Source: Scilla litardierei
Taxonomy: Eukaryota > Streptophyta > Magnoliopsida > Asparagales > Asparagaceae
Length of the DNA: 64,000 nucleotides
Direction of reading: 5' to 3'
NCBI GenBank assembly: GCA_030789695.1
Contig: CM061141.1
Coordinates: forward strand, 320,976,452-321,040,451
Of this stretch, positions 22,180 through 34,556 are shown in pieces. The stretch's first letter is position 1. Each line of letters begins with the position of its first letter. Below the pieces are notes generated by a model. That model was not told the origin of the DNA. It saw only the letters and a list, made by a program, of their open reading frames with translations, and ran no database searches. The position numbers and the translations under genes are program-made.

Positions 22180-24453
22180 GTAGCTAGAGTTGGGCTTGGA
22201 TTAATGTTAGTTAATGTTCATTGGGCTTTACTAGTTGGGCTAGACTATTGGATGAGAGAAGAAGGTTAGATTTAATTGGGAATGGCAAACTTGTAATACC
22301 CATTCCTTCTACACATTTACCCCCTTCCCTTTAATTCTTTTTCTTTTTTCCTAATCCCATTTTTTTCTCCTCTTAGCTGGCCGGCCCTTTTCCTTGCTGC
22401 TGGTGGCCGAACCCAGCCCATGGCCGAAGCTCCAGGTCCAAGCAAGGGAGGGAGCAAAAAAATAGAAGAAAGAAGAGGAAGAATGGAAGAAGTAATGCCC
22501 TAAGCCCATTCTCTCCTTCTACCCTTCATCTTCTCCAACTTCTCTCAAAACCATGGCTACAAACTTTTCCCCTAAACCCAAACCAAATCTAGCCGAAAAT
22601 TTCTGGGCTTGTTTTCCTTATTTTTAAATCTCAAACTCCATATCTCATCCTTCTTTAGAACCCTAGTGATGAGCTTGTAGTTGTGGGAGTTTGGGATCAA
22701 GAGGAGTTAGGGTTTGGAACTTGAAGAGTGTGATTCATGTGGGAATTTCGAAATTGGGGCTTGAGCTTGACATCAATGGGGGATTTCATCTAATTGGAAG
22801 AGGATTTGAGTCTTTACAAGCGGTAGGAGTCCAATCTGAACTCCCAGGTTTAATCACTTCATTTTTGATGAGTAAAGAATGCAATTTTTAGGGTTGTTGT
22901 AGAAACCCCAATTCCGTGTGATATGTTATTTTGTTCATGGTAATTCATGTTTTATCATTATGCTACATGCCCTTTTGCATTAATTTTTCATATGTTAGTT
23001 TCATGTATTATTGCTAGTCAACATTTACATGCTTGTAGGCCAATCATGTTTCCCTAATCATGTTTTCTTAATTGTTATGGGAATTTAATGTGAGCTTTAG
23101 TAGGTGCTTCCAAATGCTAATTCCATGATTCCATTACAAAACCATGTACGTGTCTCATTTTTTTGTGAAATTGCCCATGAATACATTGTTCAAATGAAAA
23201 CATGCTATGTTCTAGTTGAATTAAGTTGAATTGTTCTTTAAGTTCAATTTCCATAAAATAAGTTGGATTGCCCTCATTTCGGCATTGATCTCAATGTTGG
23301 AGTGTTAGGGTGTTGGAAATTTATTTGGAAATGTTGGAAGTCGGAAGTTTGTATGAAATGTTGGGATGTTGGAAGTTATTATGACCTGTTGGAAGTTTAA
23401 CATTCAAGTTACCTTGTACGAGATTGCTTTCTCATTTTGGTTTCGTTGATTAAATGAAATAGTTCTCATTTTATTATATGGATTGAAATTGTTCTTCTTT
23501 TGTTACATAAATGGAATAGCTCTCATCTTGTCATAATGATTAAATGTAATTGCTCCCATATTTCTTGTAAGAAAATGTGAAGTATGTTGTATTAACTTGA
23601 GTTGTGCAATATGATGCTATGATATGGATTATGAAGCCCTATAATGTATTGTTTCAATAACAAGTGAATTTGCTCTCCTTCCGCTCTCATTTATTTTGTT
23701 GGAAGCTATAATTGCTCTCTTTTGTGAAATTTGCTCTCATTTTGGGATGTTGGAAATTATTTGATCAACTTAGTTTGTGTGGAATGAGAAACATGTGAAA
23801 ATGCAAATGAGATGGAAAATTGGCGGTGTGGTGTTGGATACACGTGGAATGTGGAATGGGGTCTTTTGATGTTATTAGGACACGAAGGTGGTGTGAATGG
23901 GCATGGACAAGTTTCCATGGTAGGAGGCGGGTGAAGTCGCCGTGGACAACCTCTTGATACTATTAGGTGACTCCACGTTGATAACGGAGTAGAATCACTT
24001 GCGCGAGCACGCCGGCTCACTCATGGGATCCCCATTGCATTGCATTGCATCGCATTGCTTGTGATTCATATGCATCATGGCATCATTGAGCATTTGCGTG
24101 ATTGGTGGTTATATATATATATATATATGATTGTTACTTTATGAGAATGAATGTTGCCATGAATGCATGGATGCTTGAAAGTGGTGTATGTTGGAAAGTG
24201 GGGTTGGTGGTTGCTAGTAGTTGAATTTGGGTGGTGGTGTTGTTGTTATTGTTAGTGGTAATATTAATGCTCTTGATGTTGGCATTATTATTATTGATAT
24301 TATTGAAGTTGTTGTGATTATTATTATTCTTCTTGAATGGGCCCTTGGGCAAAATTTAGTGGATAGAGTTGGTTGGGCTTGCTACTTCACGTATGTAAGT
24401 TGCTCACTTGTAGTTGTTGTAGGATTTCCAACTCTTGTAGTAAACACCAAAAA
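22180..24453 (+). mobile_element. decayed LTR-like sequence, possibly chromovirus-type
   Basis: The composition profile resembles the long LTRs elsewhere in the window. A pyrimidine- and GC-rich leader-like part (22330-22560) is followed by AT-rich DNA, then by a segment around 23880-24030 with GGAGTAGAATCACTTGCG and CGGCTCACTCATGGGATC. That segment recalls the corresponding part of the solo LTR at 26965 (about 29150-29290). Neither end was defined; the right side is cut by the Athila-like element at 24454. Low-complexity stretches lie at 24023-24059 and 24111-24127. Confidence 0.3.
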
Positions 24454-25852
24454 TGTGCTTCTCTCAAGCGAAAGAGTTCGTGCAAGTAATATAGATCTGG
24501 GAGTCCAGATGTCGAATCCTCGGGAGAAAATCTGTTGCAACCACAAAGCTTAAATCAAATAGAGATTCAACGTAAAGAGACCAACCACTTTTGATGATGA
24601 TGGTTTGGATGGGTTTTGATCGTGATTCGTAATTTGTGAACAATACGAGCAAAGAAAGTTTAGTTTATAAAAATATCTATGAGAAGTATGCACATGGTAT
24701 GGGTTCGTCAGGGTCCATGATTTGTATTACCTTGGTTGATTAAATATAACTCAATGAATTCTCTTTTTGAGAGCAATTCATCGGAGGATACCCTTGTTGG
24801 GATTAAAGCACAATATTGAATACGATCGTTGCTGAAGTTATAATCTTTTAAATATAGATATGAAACTCCCTTTTGGGGAGATCAAAACTCACCCGTGTGG
24901 GGCGGTCATCAACTCAATCACGTTCTTTTGAAAGATGCAAAGATGATTTTAAACTAAAGACTACAACTTTATCAACGTTACAATTTTAGCACGAATATTC
25001 AACCAAATAAATACAAATCATATCCCCTAACTACACCATACCATGCACAGTGAGAATTTAGCCACACATACTGAAAATAACTAAGAATTTCATCACATTA
25101 AACATGGTTCCAAGCAATACAAGTAAATAGAGTTCAAAATACGCAATAGAGTTCAAAAGATATCACCAAATACGCTCGCTTTTAGCCTAAGAAACCACGT
25201 CTTCTTCCTCTAAAAACTATCTGAAAAATTCCCTCAGGTTGCTCTCTGTAATGTCAGGGATTTGCTGCAAAAATCGGCTCCAAAATTGCCCAAATACGCC
25301 TAGAATCTCCCACAAAAATCCTAGGAATACCTTAAATACACACATTGCGGGTTTAATGGGGTTAACGGGTTCAAAACCCACTCAAAATCACTCAAAACCG
25401 CTTGAAATTGTCGGCGCAATTGCTAGCCGCTCATCAAAAGCGGGATTAAACGAGGATGAGCCACGTGTGCGCCAAATTTCGCGCTCCGCCCGCATCTGCT
25501 AACGAGCTCGGCTTGGGATCATCTTCGGCCGTCCGATTCGCGATCGACGCTTCAGAGGAGGCCACGTCGCCCTAAGGTTTGTGTGCGTTTCTCGTTCGCT
25601 CGAGAATTTGCTTTGCTGCCGCCGCATTTGATCCACCGTTGGATTCATGGAGCACCGGCCACGATGCCGCAGGAGCTGAGCCTTCTTCGCTTCGAGCGGG
25701 ATTAATTGGGTCCGTTCGATCCCAGATCGATGGATAAGGTTGTGCCGCGTCGCGCTTGATTACAGCCGTAGGATGAATGCGGGGGCGAGCTGATGCTGCC
25801 GCGTGTCATTTGCTGAGCGAGGCTGTGCGTCGAATTAGGCCGTCGCCAGCCA
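24454..25852 (-). repeat. Athila-like 3' LTR, outer part
   Basis: 24454-25300 aligns with 32926-33786 with few changes, and 25310-25852 aligns with 48545-49077. The homology stops after GTCGCCAGCCA, where organelle-like DNA begins. Confidence 0.85.
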
Positions 25853-26964
25853 ATTATATCGACGACCCTACCCATGACGAACTATAATTATCGGTGCCTC
25901 CTATATATAATATTTTTATTATATTATTTAATAAATTAATGATGAAATTCTTAAAAGTATATGCGTGAGACACAATCGTATAATTTGATCTATTTCAGAT
26001 ATCCTACTATCTCATAGTTTCTACTACGGGGATTTATAATACCTCTGGAGCTAATGAAACTATTATAGTCAAATTCAACTCTTTCAATTCCCGAGCGATC
26101 GCACCATCGAATTCCTTTTGGATTTCATTCTTGATTAATGACAACCGCTGCATTGTCATCATATCGTATTATCATACCGTTGTCACGTTTGAGTTCTTTA
26201 TGTGTACGTACACTTACTAATTACTTCTGATCTTTCTAGATGCATATTGGGCACTGCTTCTTTGATTACAGCAACAATAACGTCACCAATATGAGCATAT
26301 CGGTGATTACCAGCTCCTATGATTCGAATACACATCAATTCTCGAGCACCGCTGTTATCCGCTACATTCAAAAGGGTCTGAGGTTGAATCATATCATTTT
26401 TCTTTGTTTCAATCATCTCTTTGAAATAGCTATTCCCCTTTCTTTGCTTTCGGAAGACTGACTTTGATGTCCCGTATGGTAAAAGACAACATTTCTTCCA
26501 TTGCCTGAAAGGACTATGTCCAGGGGACCGCCGCCCCCCACAAGGTACATCTCGCGCCTATGGGCCGCTATAACTATCCAAGAAGACACTCAAAACTGGA
26601 AGGATAAAGAAACCTACCCGGTGGACTGCCGAGCTACAAGTCCTACGACACAGGAGCGGGATTCTCTAAAAAGCCGACGGTCGTGGGTGGCCAAGAGGGC
26701 CCACTTGGAGACTTGGGATCTAAGCAGGAAATGCTAAGGTTGCTTAAAGCCGGCCGGCCGATAGACGAAAGAGAATCAACAAGTTTGGTTCTGATCTGAG
26801 TAGGCTCAACATAGGGAATACCCTAACCCTGGGAACCGGGGCCTGGCCATCCCATCCCGGTCGACGTTCTAGCTAAGTTTGCCCGTCGACAGCTGAATGT
26901 TTCGACATGGTTCGATTCATGGTCGCATCTGCAAACGTTTTCCCGGGGGGGCGACGCCCCCCTC
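25853..26964. other. organelle-derived insert, left part
   Basis: This replaces about 22 bp of the LTR compared with the intact copy near 49080-49102. It contains a decayed plastid rpl14 (26034-26392). A GC-richer stretch (about 26510-26960) without ORFs has the look of plant mitochondrial DNA. One simple reading is mitochondrial DNA that already carried a plastid fragment. The mitochondrial assignment is an impression from sequence style, not a match I can show. Confidence 0.5.
26034..26392 (-). pseudogene. rpl14: plastid ribosomal protein L14 pseudogene (nuclear copy)
   Basis: The minus-strand reading starts [20 protein letters not shown] and continues [20 protein letters not shown] to [12 protein letters not shown]. 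It then shifts frame, picks up [20 protein letters not shown], shifts again, and ends GAIARELKELN through LAPEVL. The functional protein is a component of the plastid large ribosomal subunit and is about 122 residues long, matching the span. The frameshifts and the location inside a nuclear retrotransposon LTR show that it is a dead transferred copy. Confidence 0.93.
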
Positions 26965-29933
26965 TGTAACGGCCAGTATTTTCTAGGCGTATTATTTGTG
27001 TGTGCCCGTATTTTCGTTTTGACCATCCGGATGTTTTCTGCGCGAGATATATGTTGTGCGTCAATGCGAGCGCGTTTCCGTTTTTCGTTTTACCGTATCA
27101 CCATTGACCGACTATCAATTTTAACTAATTGCCTTAACTTAATTATCTCACTAATTACAAAATTGCTAATCACTTTAACTTTCACTAATTACTTCGTTTA
27201 TTTTTAATAATCACCTTTTCGTAATTACTTAATTAAAAGTTAATTGCCGATTAACTTATTACCGGTGCCTGAAAATCAATTCCCTAAATTAACTAAGTTA
27301 TCTTTACCCTAACCCTACAGCATTTCTTCCCACCAAATTGTTGGTGAGATCCAACATGAAATTGAAGCTCCCCCCACATCCAGCTCCTCCCCCATCAAGT
27401 TGTCTCCCCTTCTTCGTTGGCAGGCATCACCCAACCACCAATCTCTTTCATCACATTTTGGTTATAATGTTAATACGTTACGTTATATGTATCCCCCTAA
27501 TCTTCATTATTCCACTCAGTGCAACTTCCTTCTCCCCTTCGTTTTACCTGCAGCAAACCCATCCACAACGAACAACCAAAGCAACCCTCTACCAAGGCCG
27601 AACCGACATCCCACCACCATTAGCCACCTCTACAATCAAATCAATTTCAGCCATCCCCCCTTCATACAACAACCATCAGATTTCCAAACCAAATCAGCCC
27701 AAATTCAAACCCAAAATCTGTTCATCATCTCCCCAAAAATCTGTTCATCATCAACCCAACCCAAAACACAACCCACAAACTTCAGCAAACAAAACAATTT
27801 CATCAAATTGTGCCCATCAAACAAAACACATTCAAACTGAAATTGAAAATCAGAGTTTGAGGGGAGGAGTTGAGAAATCAAATCTGAAAATAACTTCAGA
27901 TTCAAACACAAATTCAGATCCAAAACCCAACAAGTTCAGATCCAAACATACTTCAGATTCAATCACCTCAAAACCAAAACCCTCCTCCTCCTCTACCCTC
28001 TCTCCCTCGCCTGAAGCTGCGCGCGTCGCCGCTGGGAACCGCCGCCGCCGCCAGCAGCTTGCGCGCGCCGCCGCCAGAAGCCCCCGCCCGCCGGAGCTGC
28101 CCATCCGACCGCCGGATTCCGTCCGCCGTGGCCCCCTCTCCCCATGCCGCGAGTGATCTCGGCCCTTTCCCCTTTTGCGTGAAGCCTGCAGGCTTTTGGA
28201 AACCAAAAAAAAAAGAGGAAGAAAGAAGAAGAACGAAAGAAGATGGACAGACTTAATGTAAGTGTTATAAGTTAAGACACTTATATATTATATATATTAT
28301 TATAAGTTTATATTGTTGTGAATAGTTTACTCTAATGCAAACAGTAGATTATAAGGATTAATTTACATATAGATGGCTAGTTTATTTTGTAAGTAGCACA
28401 ACCAGGTTAGTTCACAGAATAGTGCTATTTTAAGTTGGTTTAAATGCATGTCAGTTTTCATTTCATTGAAAACAGTACTCTACTCTATAAAATTTATAAA
28501 ACAATGTTGTATCCTTCTTCTAAGTAGCTGTGAGTTCCGATAACGCTCACATGCAAACCGTACCCTCTAAAATTATACTTAATCGTTAAAACATTTAGGT
28601 TGGAACCATATTTAGTTGTTTTATATATAATGGGTTGTTAAACAGATGACATAGGCTAGTTTCACAGGTGTTATATAATAACCAATAAGTTGATGTATTA
28701 ATAAGTTCTTTTCGTTTAAACTAATATGAAAATCTAATAACGCAGATACGTCTGTGTCTCCCCTACAACTCAACGACACCAATATCGTCGAAATCAGGCA
28801 AGTATGCAATTTATAGTGAATTTGTGAATGTAAATGCTCTTTTAGCTTTCTGCATGCAAAGTTCCATAACTCGATTTTCACGTCGTATTCGTTAAATTCA
28901 CATGCTCGAGATGTTGTTAAATTGTTGTAAATATTGCTCGATACTCTTGCAACCACGGAAATTATTGTGTAAAGATAAATGATCATGTTATTTAGTTATT
29001 GCGTGCCTTAAAAAGACTAACAAGAGAGTGACATCGTGAAATCGTGCGCCTCGAAGGCGAAATCGTGATCTTCGTGATGTCATGTGAGTTGACAAATTCG
29101 TGCTTGTAATTCGTGAATTAGGCTGGCTCGTGTTCCAGCACAAATCTTGGGTGGGGTAAGGGTTGAGCGGCTACTAGGCGTATGAACGAGTACTCTCTTC
29201 AAGGGCACCACCCGTATGCGGTGGGTTAGCGCCAATCACGGTAAGCCCCCGTGAGAAGAACGACTCACTCATCACGTCCTAAAGGCGAGAACCCTATTAT
29301 AGACATGACATGCTAACTATCGTGAAATGCTAACTTGAAACTTGCAAAGTGAAATTGTTATCTCAGTGACATTGACATGCTTTACCTTACTTGTCAGATT
29401 TTCTAGAACTACATGATAGGATGTATTTACTTTAAAATTCGCATGCATAAACTTTTATTGTTATCTTGTTAATTTATAATTGCCTCTAAAAATTCAGTAT
29501 AAATTTGTATATCTTGCCTTGGGTTCTAACATCTTCTTGCAGACCCTTGCTGACATACATTCATGTTTTTGGATGTATGTCAGATCCCGAGCCATAGCAC
29601 CAGGAGGACTAGTTGCGATAACTGAACCAGTAGGCCAAGGATCGTTGACTAGTGAACCGTCATTGTAATTCACTCATTTGTTGTACGGGTCATAAGACCC
29701 TCTCTTTCCTATTTCTGCATTGTTGTAATTCCTTTGAGATGTCTGAGATTGTAATAATTTTCTTTTTATCTGTGTTGTTTTGAGTAATGCAAAGCAAGAA
29801 CCTGCAGTTTTCACACAGACGCTTATTGTGTAAGTCAAGGAGGGAAGAAAAGCAAAAGTACCTCCTCCTTACTTGCACAAGCGGACCCGTTCACGTCCTC
29901 GCCCCCAAGCCTAATGGGAAGCGGGGCGTGACA
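26965..29933 (+). mobile_element. solo LTR of a chromovirus-type Ty3 element, 2969 bp
   Basis: It starts TGTAACGGCCAGTATT and ends GGGGCGTGACA. It is flanked by the 5-bp duplication CCCTC (26960-26964 and 29934-29938). Start, end and internal order match the 3.1-kb LTRs at 35282 and 43156, but the body is much diverged. A GC-rich leader-like part lies at 28010-28160. No internal region or second LTR accompanies it, so it is the product of LTR-LTR recombination. The 272-codon Pro/Ser-rich frame at 27338-28156 is probably not a protein. Confidence 0.88.
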
Positions 29934-29938
29934 CCCTC

Positions 29939-30205
29939 CCCCAGTCCAGTCATTTTTAGAAATATATAGATATATATAGATATAAATATACATCTATAAA
30001 AATCTTATATATATTTTTTCTTTTTTATCTATATATTTATAAATAGATATATATTAATATATAAATGCCACGGTACTTACCTTATCATTGGTGAGTCGAA
30101 GTGGGGTTCCGTCCTCCCTTGCCTTGCGACCTAGGTATTCCGTTTCTTGTTTCCGCCGTGCGGCATCCGACGTTTGGTTTCCCTTTCTCTCCGGGGCTAA
30201 TTAAT
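29939..30205. other. organelle-derived insert, right part
   Basis: This is the remainder of the insert after the solo LTR's target site. It is a TATAGATA-rich stretch (29960-30065) followed by CG-mixed sequence (30066-30200) with no ORF. LTR homology resumes at ATATTTAGCCG (30206). Confidence 0.45.
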
Positions 30206-30631
30206 ATATTTAGCCGTGTCGCCCCGATGATCTGGAACGTTGGATAGAGGGAGCGCCGCTGAGATTGTGCCACATGTCCTGCATTTCAGCTGACGTACGT
30301 ATAAGCGGCCGTATTTCGTATTTTCGGCCATATTTCGTGCGTATTTCCCCCTTTAATTGGTATTCTGCATTCAAAAATACACAGTAATTAGCACAGATCT
30401 CAGAAAAATACAAATAAATAGTCGTTGGAATCGTGAGATCGAGACCAAGCCATGAAAATATAAAAAGGCAGAAATACTCAATAAAATTCATACTTTGTGC
30501 ACAAATCAATGGTTTGCTCTAATAACTAATGATGTACAAAATACGGACGTATTAGAGACCAATTAAGCAGCATATGAGCACAAAATAGGGATAAATGGGG
30601 GGTTAAATAATGCAATATTCAACCCGAATCA
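30206..30631 (-). repeat. Athila-like 3' LTR, inner part (U3 start)
   Basis: It aligns with 49103-49527. On the minus strand the LTR begins TGATTCGGGTTGAATATTGC right after the polypurine tract. A repeated GGCCGTATTTCG motif lies at about 30307-30335. Confidence 0.85.
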
Positions 30632-30645
30632 CACCCCCAACTAGC
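30632..30645 (-). promoter_or_regulatory. polypurine tract of the Athila-like element
   Basis: The minus strand reads TAGTTGGGGGTG directly before the LTR start TGATTCGGG. A second similar G-run (AGTTGGGGGTGTG, rev-comp of about 31575-31588) lies further inside, next to GAGGACAATGTCC. Confidence 0.65.
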
Positions 30646-31768
30646 GATTTGCTAGTCCCTAGCAAAAAGAGCAATTAATTCGGATGATTAATAAAACAAT
30701 AAATTCCATCAATTTCTTATGGCGTGGCTCAATAACACGCTTTCCAACATGATTTAGACTATCAATATACACAATCCATGAATAAGATCAATCACATGAA
30801 ATTTTCTCTAATTTAATTCGAATAAAGAACATGCAAGCATCGTTTTGCGCAAGCGAAAGTATAGCACGTTGTTATATTCTAGTTTTCTCATATCCAAGGA
30901 ATTGGCATCTCAAAAAGACCGTTCAAGTCATGGGTATTGAAGTTGCATGGTGTATTCACTATTTTTTTCTTTTTCTTTTCTTTTATTAGTTCCGCGTAAC
31001 GTGCATAAAGCAACATTTGCGGAAAAATGTATAACTTGGATTGCTCCATCAAATGAGTGAGTTTCCGGTCAATGGCTCCCAAATCAGACGATAATAGGGC
31101 TTTAGGCCAAAAGGACCCCTCGGACTGTACTACTCGAGCCAACTAAGTTATTTACTTCGTGACACACTTATTCATCATTTTTTGCTGTTTCTTCATCCTT
31201 TTCTCTCTTTTTTAAGCAACTCAACACCCATAAATATGAACATAAACATTAGTAACAATGGCCAAATTCCTCTTCAACTTGAAAACTATTCTAATAAATC
31301 GTGTATACTTAAGCTTTTTCATCACATTAGCATGCATGAACTAAATTCAAACTATTTCAAGATATTAATCATGGCGATTGAAAGTTTTCATGAATAGCAT
31401 ATTAACGAGTAATTCAATGAAGGGAAAAAAATTAATTCAAGCCATAAACAATTTTTAGAACTCAAATAACGCATAATCATCCGCATTTGTGGTATAAGGA
31501 GTTTTAAATGATGAGGATGGTGATTTATTCTTCTCTTAGCCTTGTTTTTGAAAAAATAATCCTACGGTCTCATACACACCCCCAACTAAAGATGGACATT
31601 GTCCTCAATGTCAAAAGAGGTACGCGTTTATTCAAAGCAAGCAACCTAGAAATCATATAACAACTACACTAATGGAAAGAACACACCGTAGTCAAATGGC
31701 AGATCCCGAATCTTTAATTGTGGAGGAAGTTGTTCAATTTGCTCCTTTCGCTCCTCGGCGAGTAATCT
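30646..31768 (-). other. internal noncoding region of the Athila-like element
   Basis: This lies between the gag-like frames and the polypurine tract. It has no reverse transcriptase, integrase or other recognisable domain. This absence is the main reason to call the element non-autonomous. Confidence 0.6.
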
Positions 31769-32786
31769 TCATCCAACGACTAAACTGGATCCCAGCAACG
31801 TAACTCCCAGCATCTCCATAAGATGTTCACATGTATCCTGCAAGAGATGAGTCACGTCAATCCATTTTAGTCTAGGATTTTTCTCAATGAAAGTATTCCA
31901 AACGTAGTCATCAAAATAGGTGAAATAAATTAAAGCATATTGATGACTACTCCCTAAAAGATATGCACCACTCTCGGTATGATGCTCAATCATTGGGGCA
32001 AGGGGTAAATGATTTTGGGAAAAAAACTAGAGGAGTGAATGCTTCTGGCTCCTTGGCGATAATCTCTAAACTCATGTCCCTAGCTGTGTCCTCCTCTTGT
32101 TCATCCAAAATTGCTAGCTCGTCCTCTCTTTTGCACACACTTCCTGCCATGTCGATGTTCTGATTTATGCCTTCATCGTGACATGGTTCGCTCGATATAC
32201 CTGCAATAGAAGATGAACTCAAATTAGATTTTGAAAATTGAATTTCAAAAGAATTATTTTCTTCTACGCAAGCGGCAATCAGAGTAAGATTTTCAATAGA
32301 TTGCTGAATTTACCGACTCCGAGCAAGGAAATTCTCTTGGAATTGATGGGATGTAGCCTCCTGTGTCTGAATAAGCAAATAAACTTCCTCTTTCACAGAA
32401 TGCAAAGGTACGTCTACGCTTTGCTCCCCTTGATCAAGGCATGAAGGCTTCGTTGAATCGCACTCTGAAGTCTCTTTTATGGCTTCTTCATTCTCGTGTA
32501 AAGACTCCATGTATTTCCACGCCTCTGTCGGCGTCATGACTCCCAAGAATTCCTGTAGCTGTGGTCGTAGTCCATCTAGGAAGGACTCCATAAGCTCTTC
32601 CTTTATGTACCCATGCTGCGGATAGCTCGATATTATGTCTGTGAACCTCCACCAGGACAGAAAGAAAGTTTCACAATCAGTCTGATTAAAACTGACGATC
32701 TTGAGCTTCTCCATCCTATGTTTGTGTGCAGCATTATACTCTGCATCATACCAATCGTTTGTGCAATAGAAATTCATATACTCCAT
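31769..32786 (-). pseudogene. gag-like ORF of the Athila-like element, broken
   Basis: Starting from a Met near 32786, the minus strand encodes a retrotransposon gag-like domain (CETFFLSWWRFTDIISSYPQ and ESFLDGLRPQLQEFLG). An acidic region follows (EEDTARDMSLEIIAKEPEAF). Near the end is ESGAYLLGSSHQYALIYFTY. A TAA at 32310-32312 interrupts the frame, which otherwise continues to 31986. A single-base shift near 31990 moves the end into another frame. The acidic and YFTYFDDYVW segments are of unknown function. Confidence 0.75.
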
Positions 32787-32886
32787 TTTTTTAAATATAA
32801 TAATAAACAAAAATTTATGTACAGTAAAGTGAAAAGATCTCACCGAAGCTCCTCTGATTGAAATAAACCGTGATAACAAACCATTC

Positions 32887-32904
32887 TCCCCGGCAACGGC
32901 GCCA
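32887..32904 (-). promoter_or_regulatory. tRNA-Asp primer-binding site
   Basis: The plus strand reads TCCCCGGCAACGGCGCCA. This equals the 3' end of plant tRNA-Asp(GTC), so the minus strand is its complement and primes reverse transcription. It lies 21 bp inside the LTR edge at 32926. tRNA-Asp sites are typical of the Athila/Tat branch of Ty3 elements. Confidence 0.88.
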
Positions 32905-32925
32905 AAAACTTGCTCAGCCCTAAAA

Positions 32926-33791
32926 TGTGCTTCTCTCAAGCGAAAGAGTCCGTGCAAGTAATATAGATATGGGAATCCAGATGTCGAATCCTCGGGAGAA
33001 AATCTGTTGCAACCACAAAGCTTAAATCAAATAGAGATTCAACGTAAAGAGACCAACCACTTTTGATGATGATGGTTTGGATGGGTTTTGATTGTGATTC
33101 GTAATTTGTGAACAATACGAGCAAAGAAAGTTTAGTTTATAAAAATATCTATGAGAAGTATGCACATGGTATGGGTTCGTCAGGGTCCATGATTTGTATT
33201 AACTTGGTTGATTAAATATAACTCAATGAATTCTCTTTTTAAGAGCAATTCATCGGAGGATACCCTTGTGGGGATTAAAGCACAATATTGAATACGATCG
33301 TTGCTGAAGTTATAATCTTTTAAATATAGATATGAAACTCCCTTTTGGGGAGATCAAAACTCACCCTTGTGGGGCGATCATCAAACTCAATCACGTTCTT
33401 TTGGAAGATGAAAAGATGATTTTAAACTAAAGACTACAACTTTATCAACGTTACAATTTTACCACGAATATTCAACCAAATAAATACAAATCATATCCCC
33501 TAACTACACCGTACCATGTACAGTGAGAATTTAGCCACACATACTGAAAATAACTAAGAATTTCATCACATTAAATATGGTTCCAAGCAATACAAGTACA
33601 TAGAGTTCAAAATACGCAATAGAGTTCAAAAGATATCACCAAATACGCTCGCTTTTAGCCTAGGAAAACCCTTCTTCTTCCTCTAAAAACTCTCTGAAAA
33701 ATTCCCTCAGGTTGCTCTCTGTAATGTCAGGGATTTGCTGCAAAAATCGGCTCCACAATCGCCCAAATACGCCTAAAATCTCTTATAAAAC
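32926..33791 (-). repeat. Athila-like 5' LTR, part next to the primer site
   Basis: It aligns with 24454-25308. It stops at CTTATAAAAC, where a minus-strand solo LTR was inserted. The last five bases, AAAAC (33787-33791), are the duplicated target. Confidence 0.88.
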
Positions 33792-34139
33792 TGTCACGCC
33801 CCGCTTCCCTAAAATGGAGGCGAGACGTGAGAAGGTCCGCTCAAGCGTGGAGCTGTGAAGCTGCACGCCTGATAAGCGTCAATTTAGTATAAGCAGGTCC
33901 CTGTAAACGCAAACGGAACAACAACAATAATAATAATAAAATGAGACGGATATGAAATAGCCAATCCCAAAGTTTGTCCACAAAATATTCAACATCACAG
34001 AAAAGCCACCAGGCTAACAGGAAAGAGTCTAAGGCCCAGAACAAGGCCAAACAAAACATAAACATAACAGAGTATCAAACTAGGTGCCACGCACCGACAA
34101 CTAACCAGTCTAAACAAGAAGCCAACTAAGGAACTAAGA

Positions 34140-34241
34140 CTAATCCCCAGTGTCAACGAAGTCCTCGATCAACGCGGGTTCCGACTCAGCGTCAGCGAAC
34201 GCCGCGTCCTCAGCAAGTATCTCAGGCTCGGGCTCTAACAT
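34140..34241 (-). CDS. short acidic ORF (33 aa) in the minus-strand solo LTR
   Basis: It reads MLEPEPEILAEDAAFADAES and ends EDFVDTGD. It occupies the same LTR position as the 35-aa ORF at 37951-38058 and matches it at the level of spaced acidic residues (pattern E.E...AED..F.DAE.E.PA...F.DTGD). The preceding DNA (GACATGTGCCCCTTTTCTC) is also conserved. Whether it is translated is unknown. Confidence 0.4.
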   Translation of the reverse strand: MLEPEPEILAEDAAFADAESEPALIEDFVDTGD

Positions 34242-34445
34242 GTGTCACCCAAAAGAGAAAAGGGGCACATGTCAGCAAGTCGAAAGACTTGTGCGAGGAA
34301 ACGGAAAGAAAGGTAAACTAGCAACCTAGCAGTTAAAGTATGGTGCATGGCAAGTAAAGTCAGGTGGTAACAAGTAAAGTAAGGTAAAGTACGAGTAGCA
34401 AGTATCAAGTGGTAGGGGTGACATGTAATGTCAAGTAACAAGTAA

Positions 34446-34556
34446 AGTACAAGGGATCACTCAACGAGTGCACTATTGCCCGCAGGCTGTGTTCAAGTAT
34501 CAAGTACAAGGGATCACTCAACGAGTGCCCTATTGCCCGCAGGCTGTGTTGAGCTC
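34446..34556. repeat. tandem duplication of about 55 bp
   Basis: Two units contain AAGGGATCACTCAACGAGTG then GCCCGCAGGCTGTGTT, separated by a few bases, inside the minus-strand solo LTR. Confidence 0.8.

Noticed and set aside
26034..26392. Functional rpl14
   Set aside because: It has at least two frameshifts and lies within a nuclear retrotransposon LTR.
27338..28156. 272-codon Pro/Ser-rich frame
   Set aside because: It is inside the solo LTR (26965-29933). The corresponding region of the related LTRs does not keep this frame, and no domain is visible.
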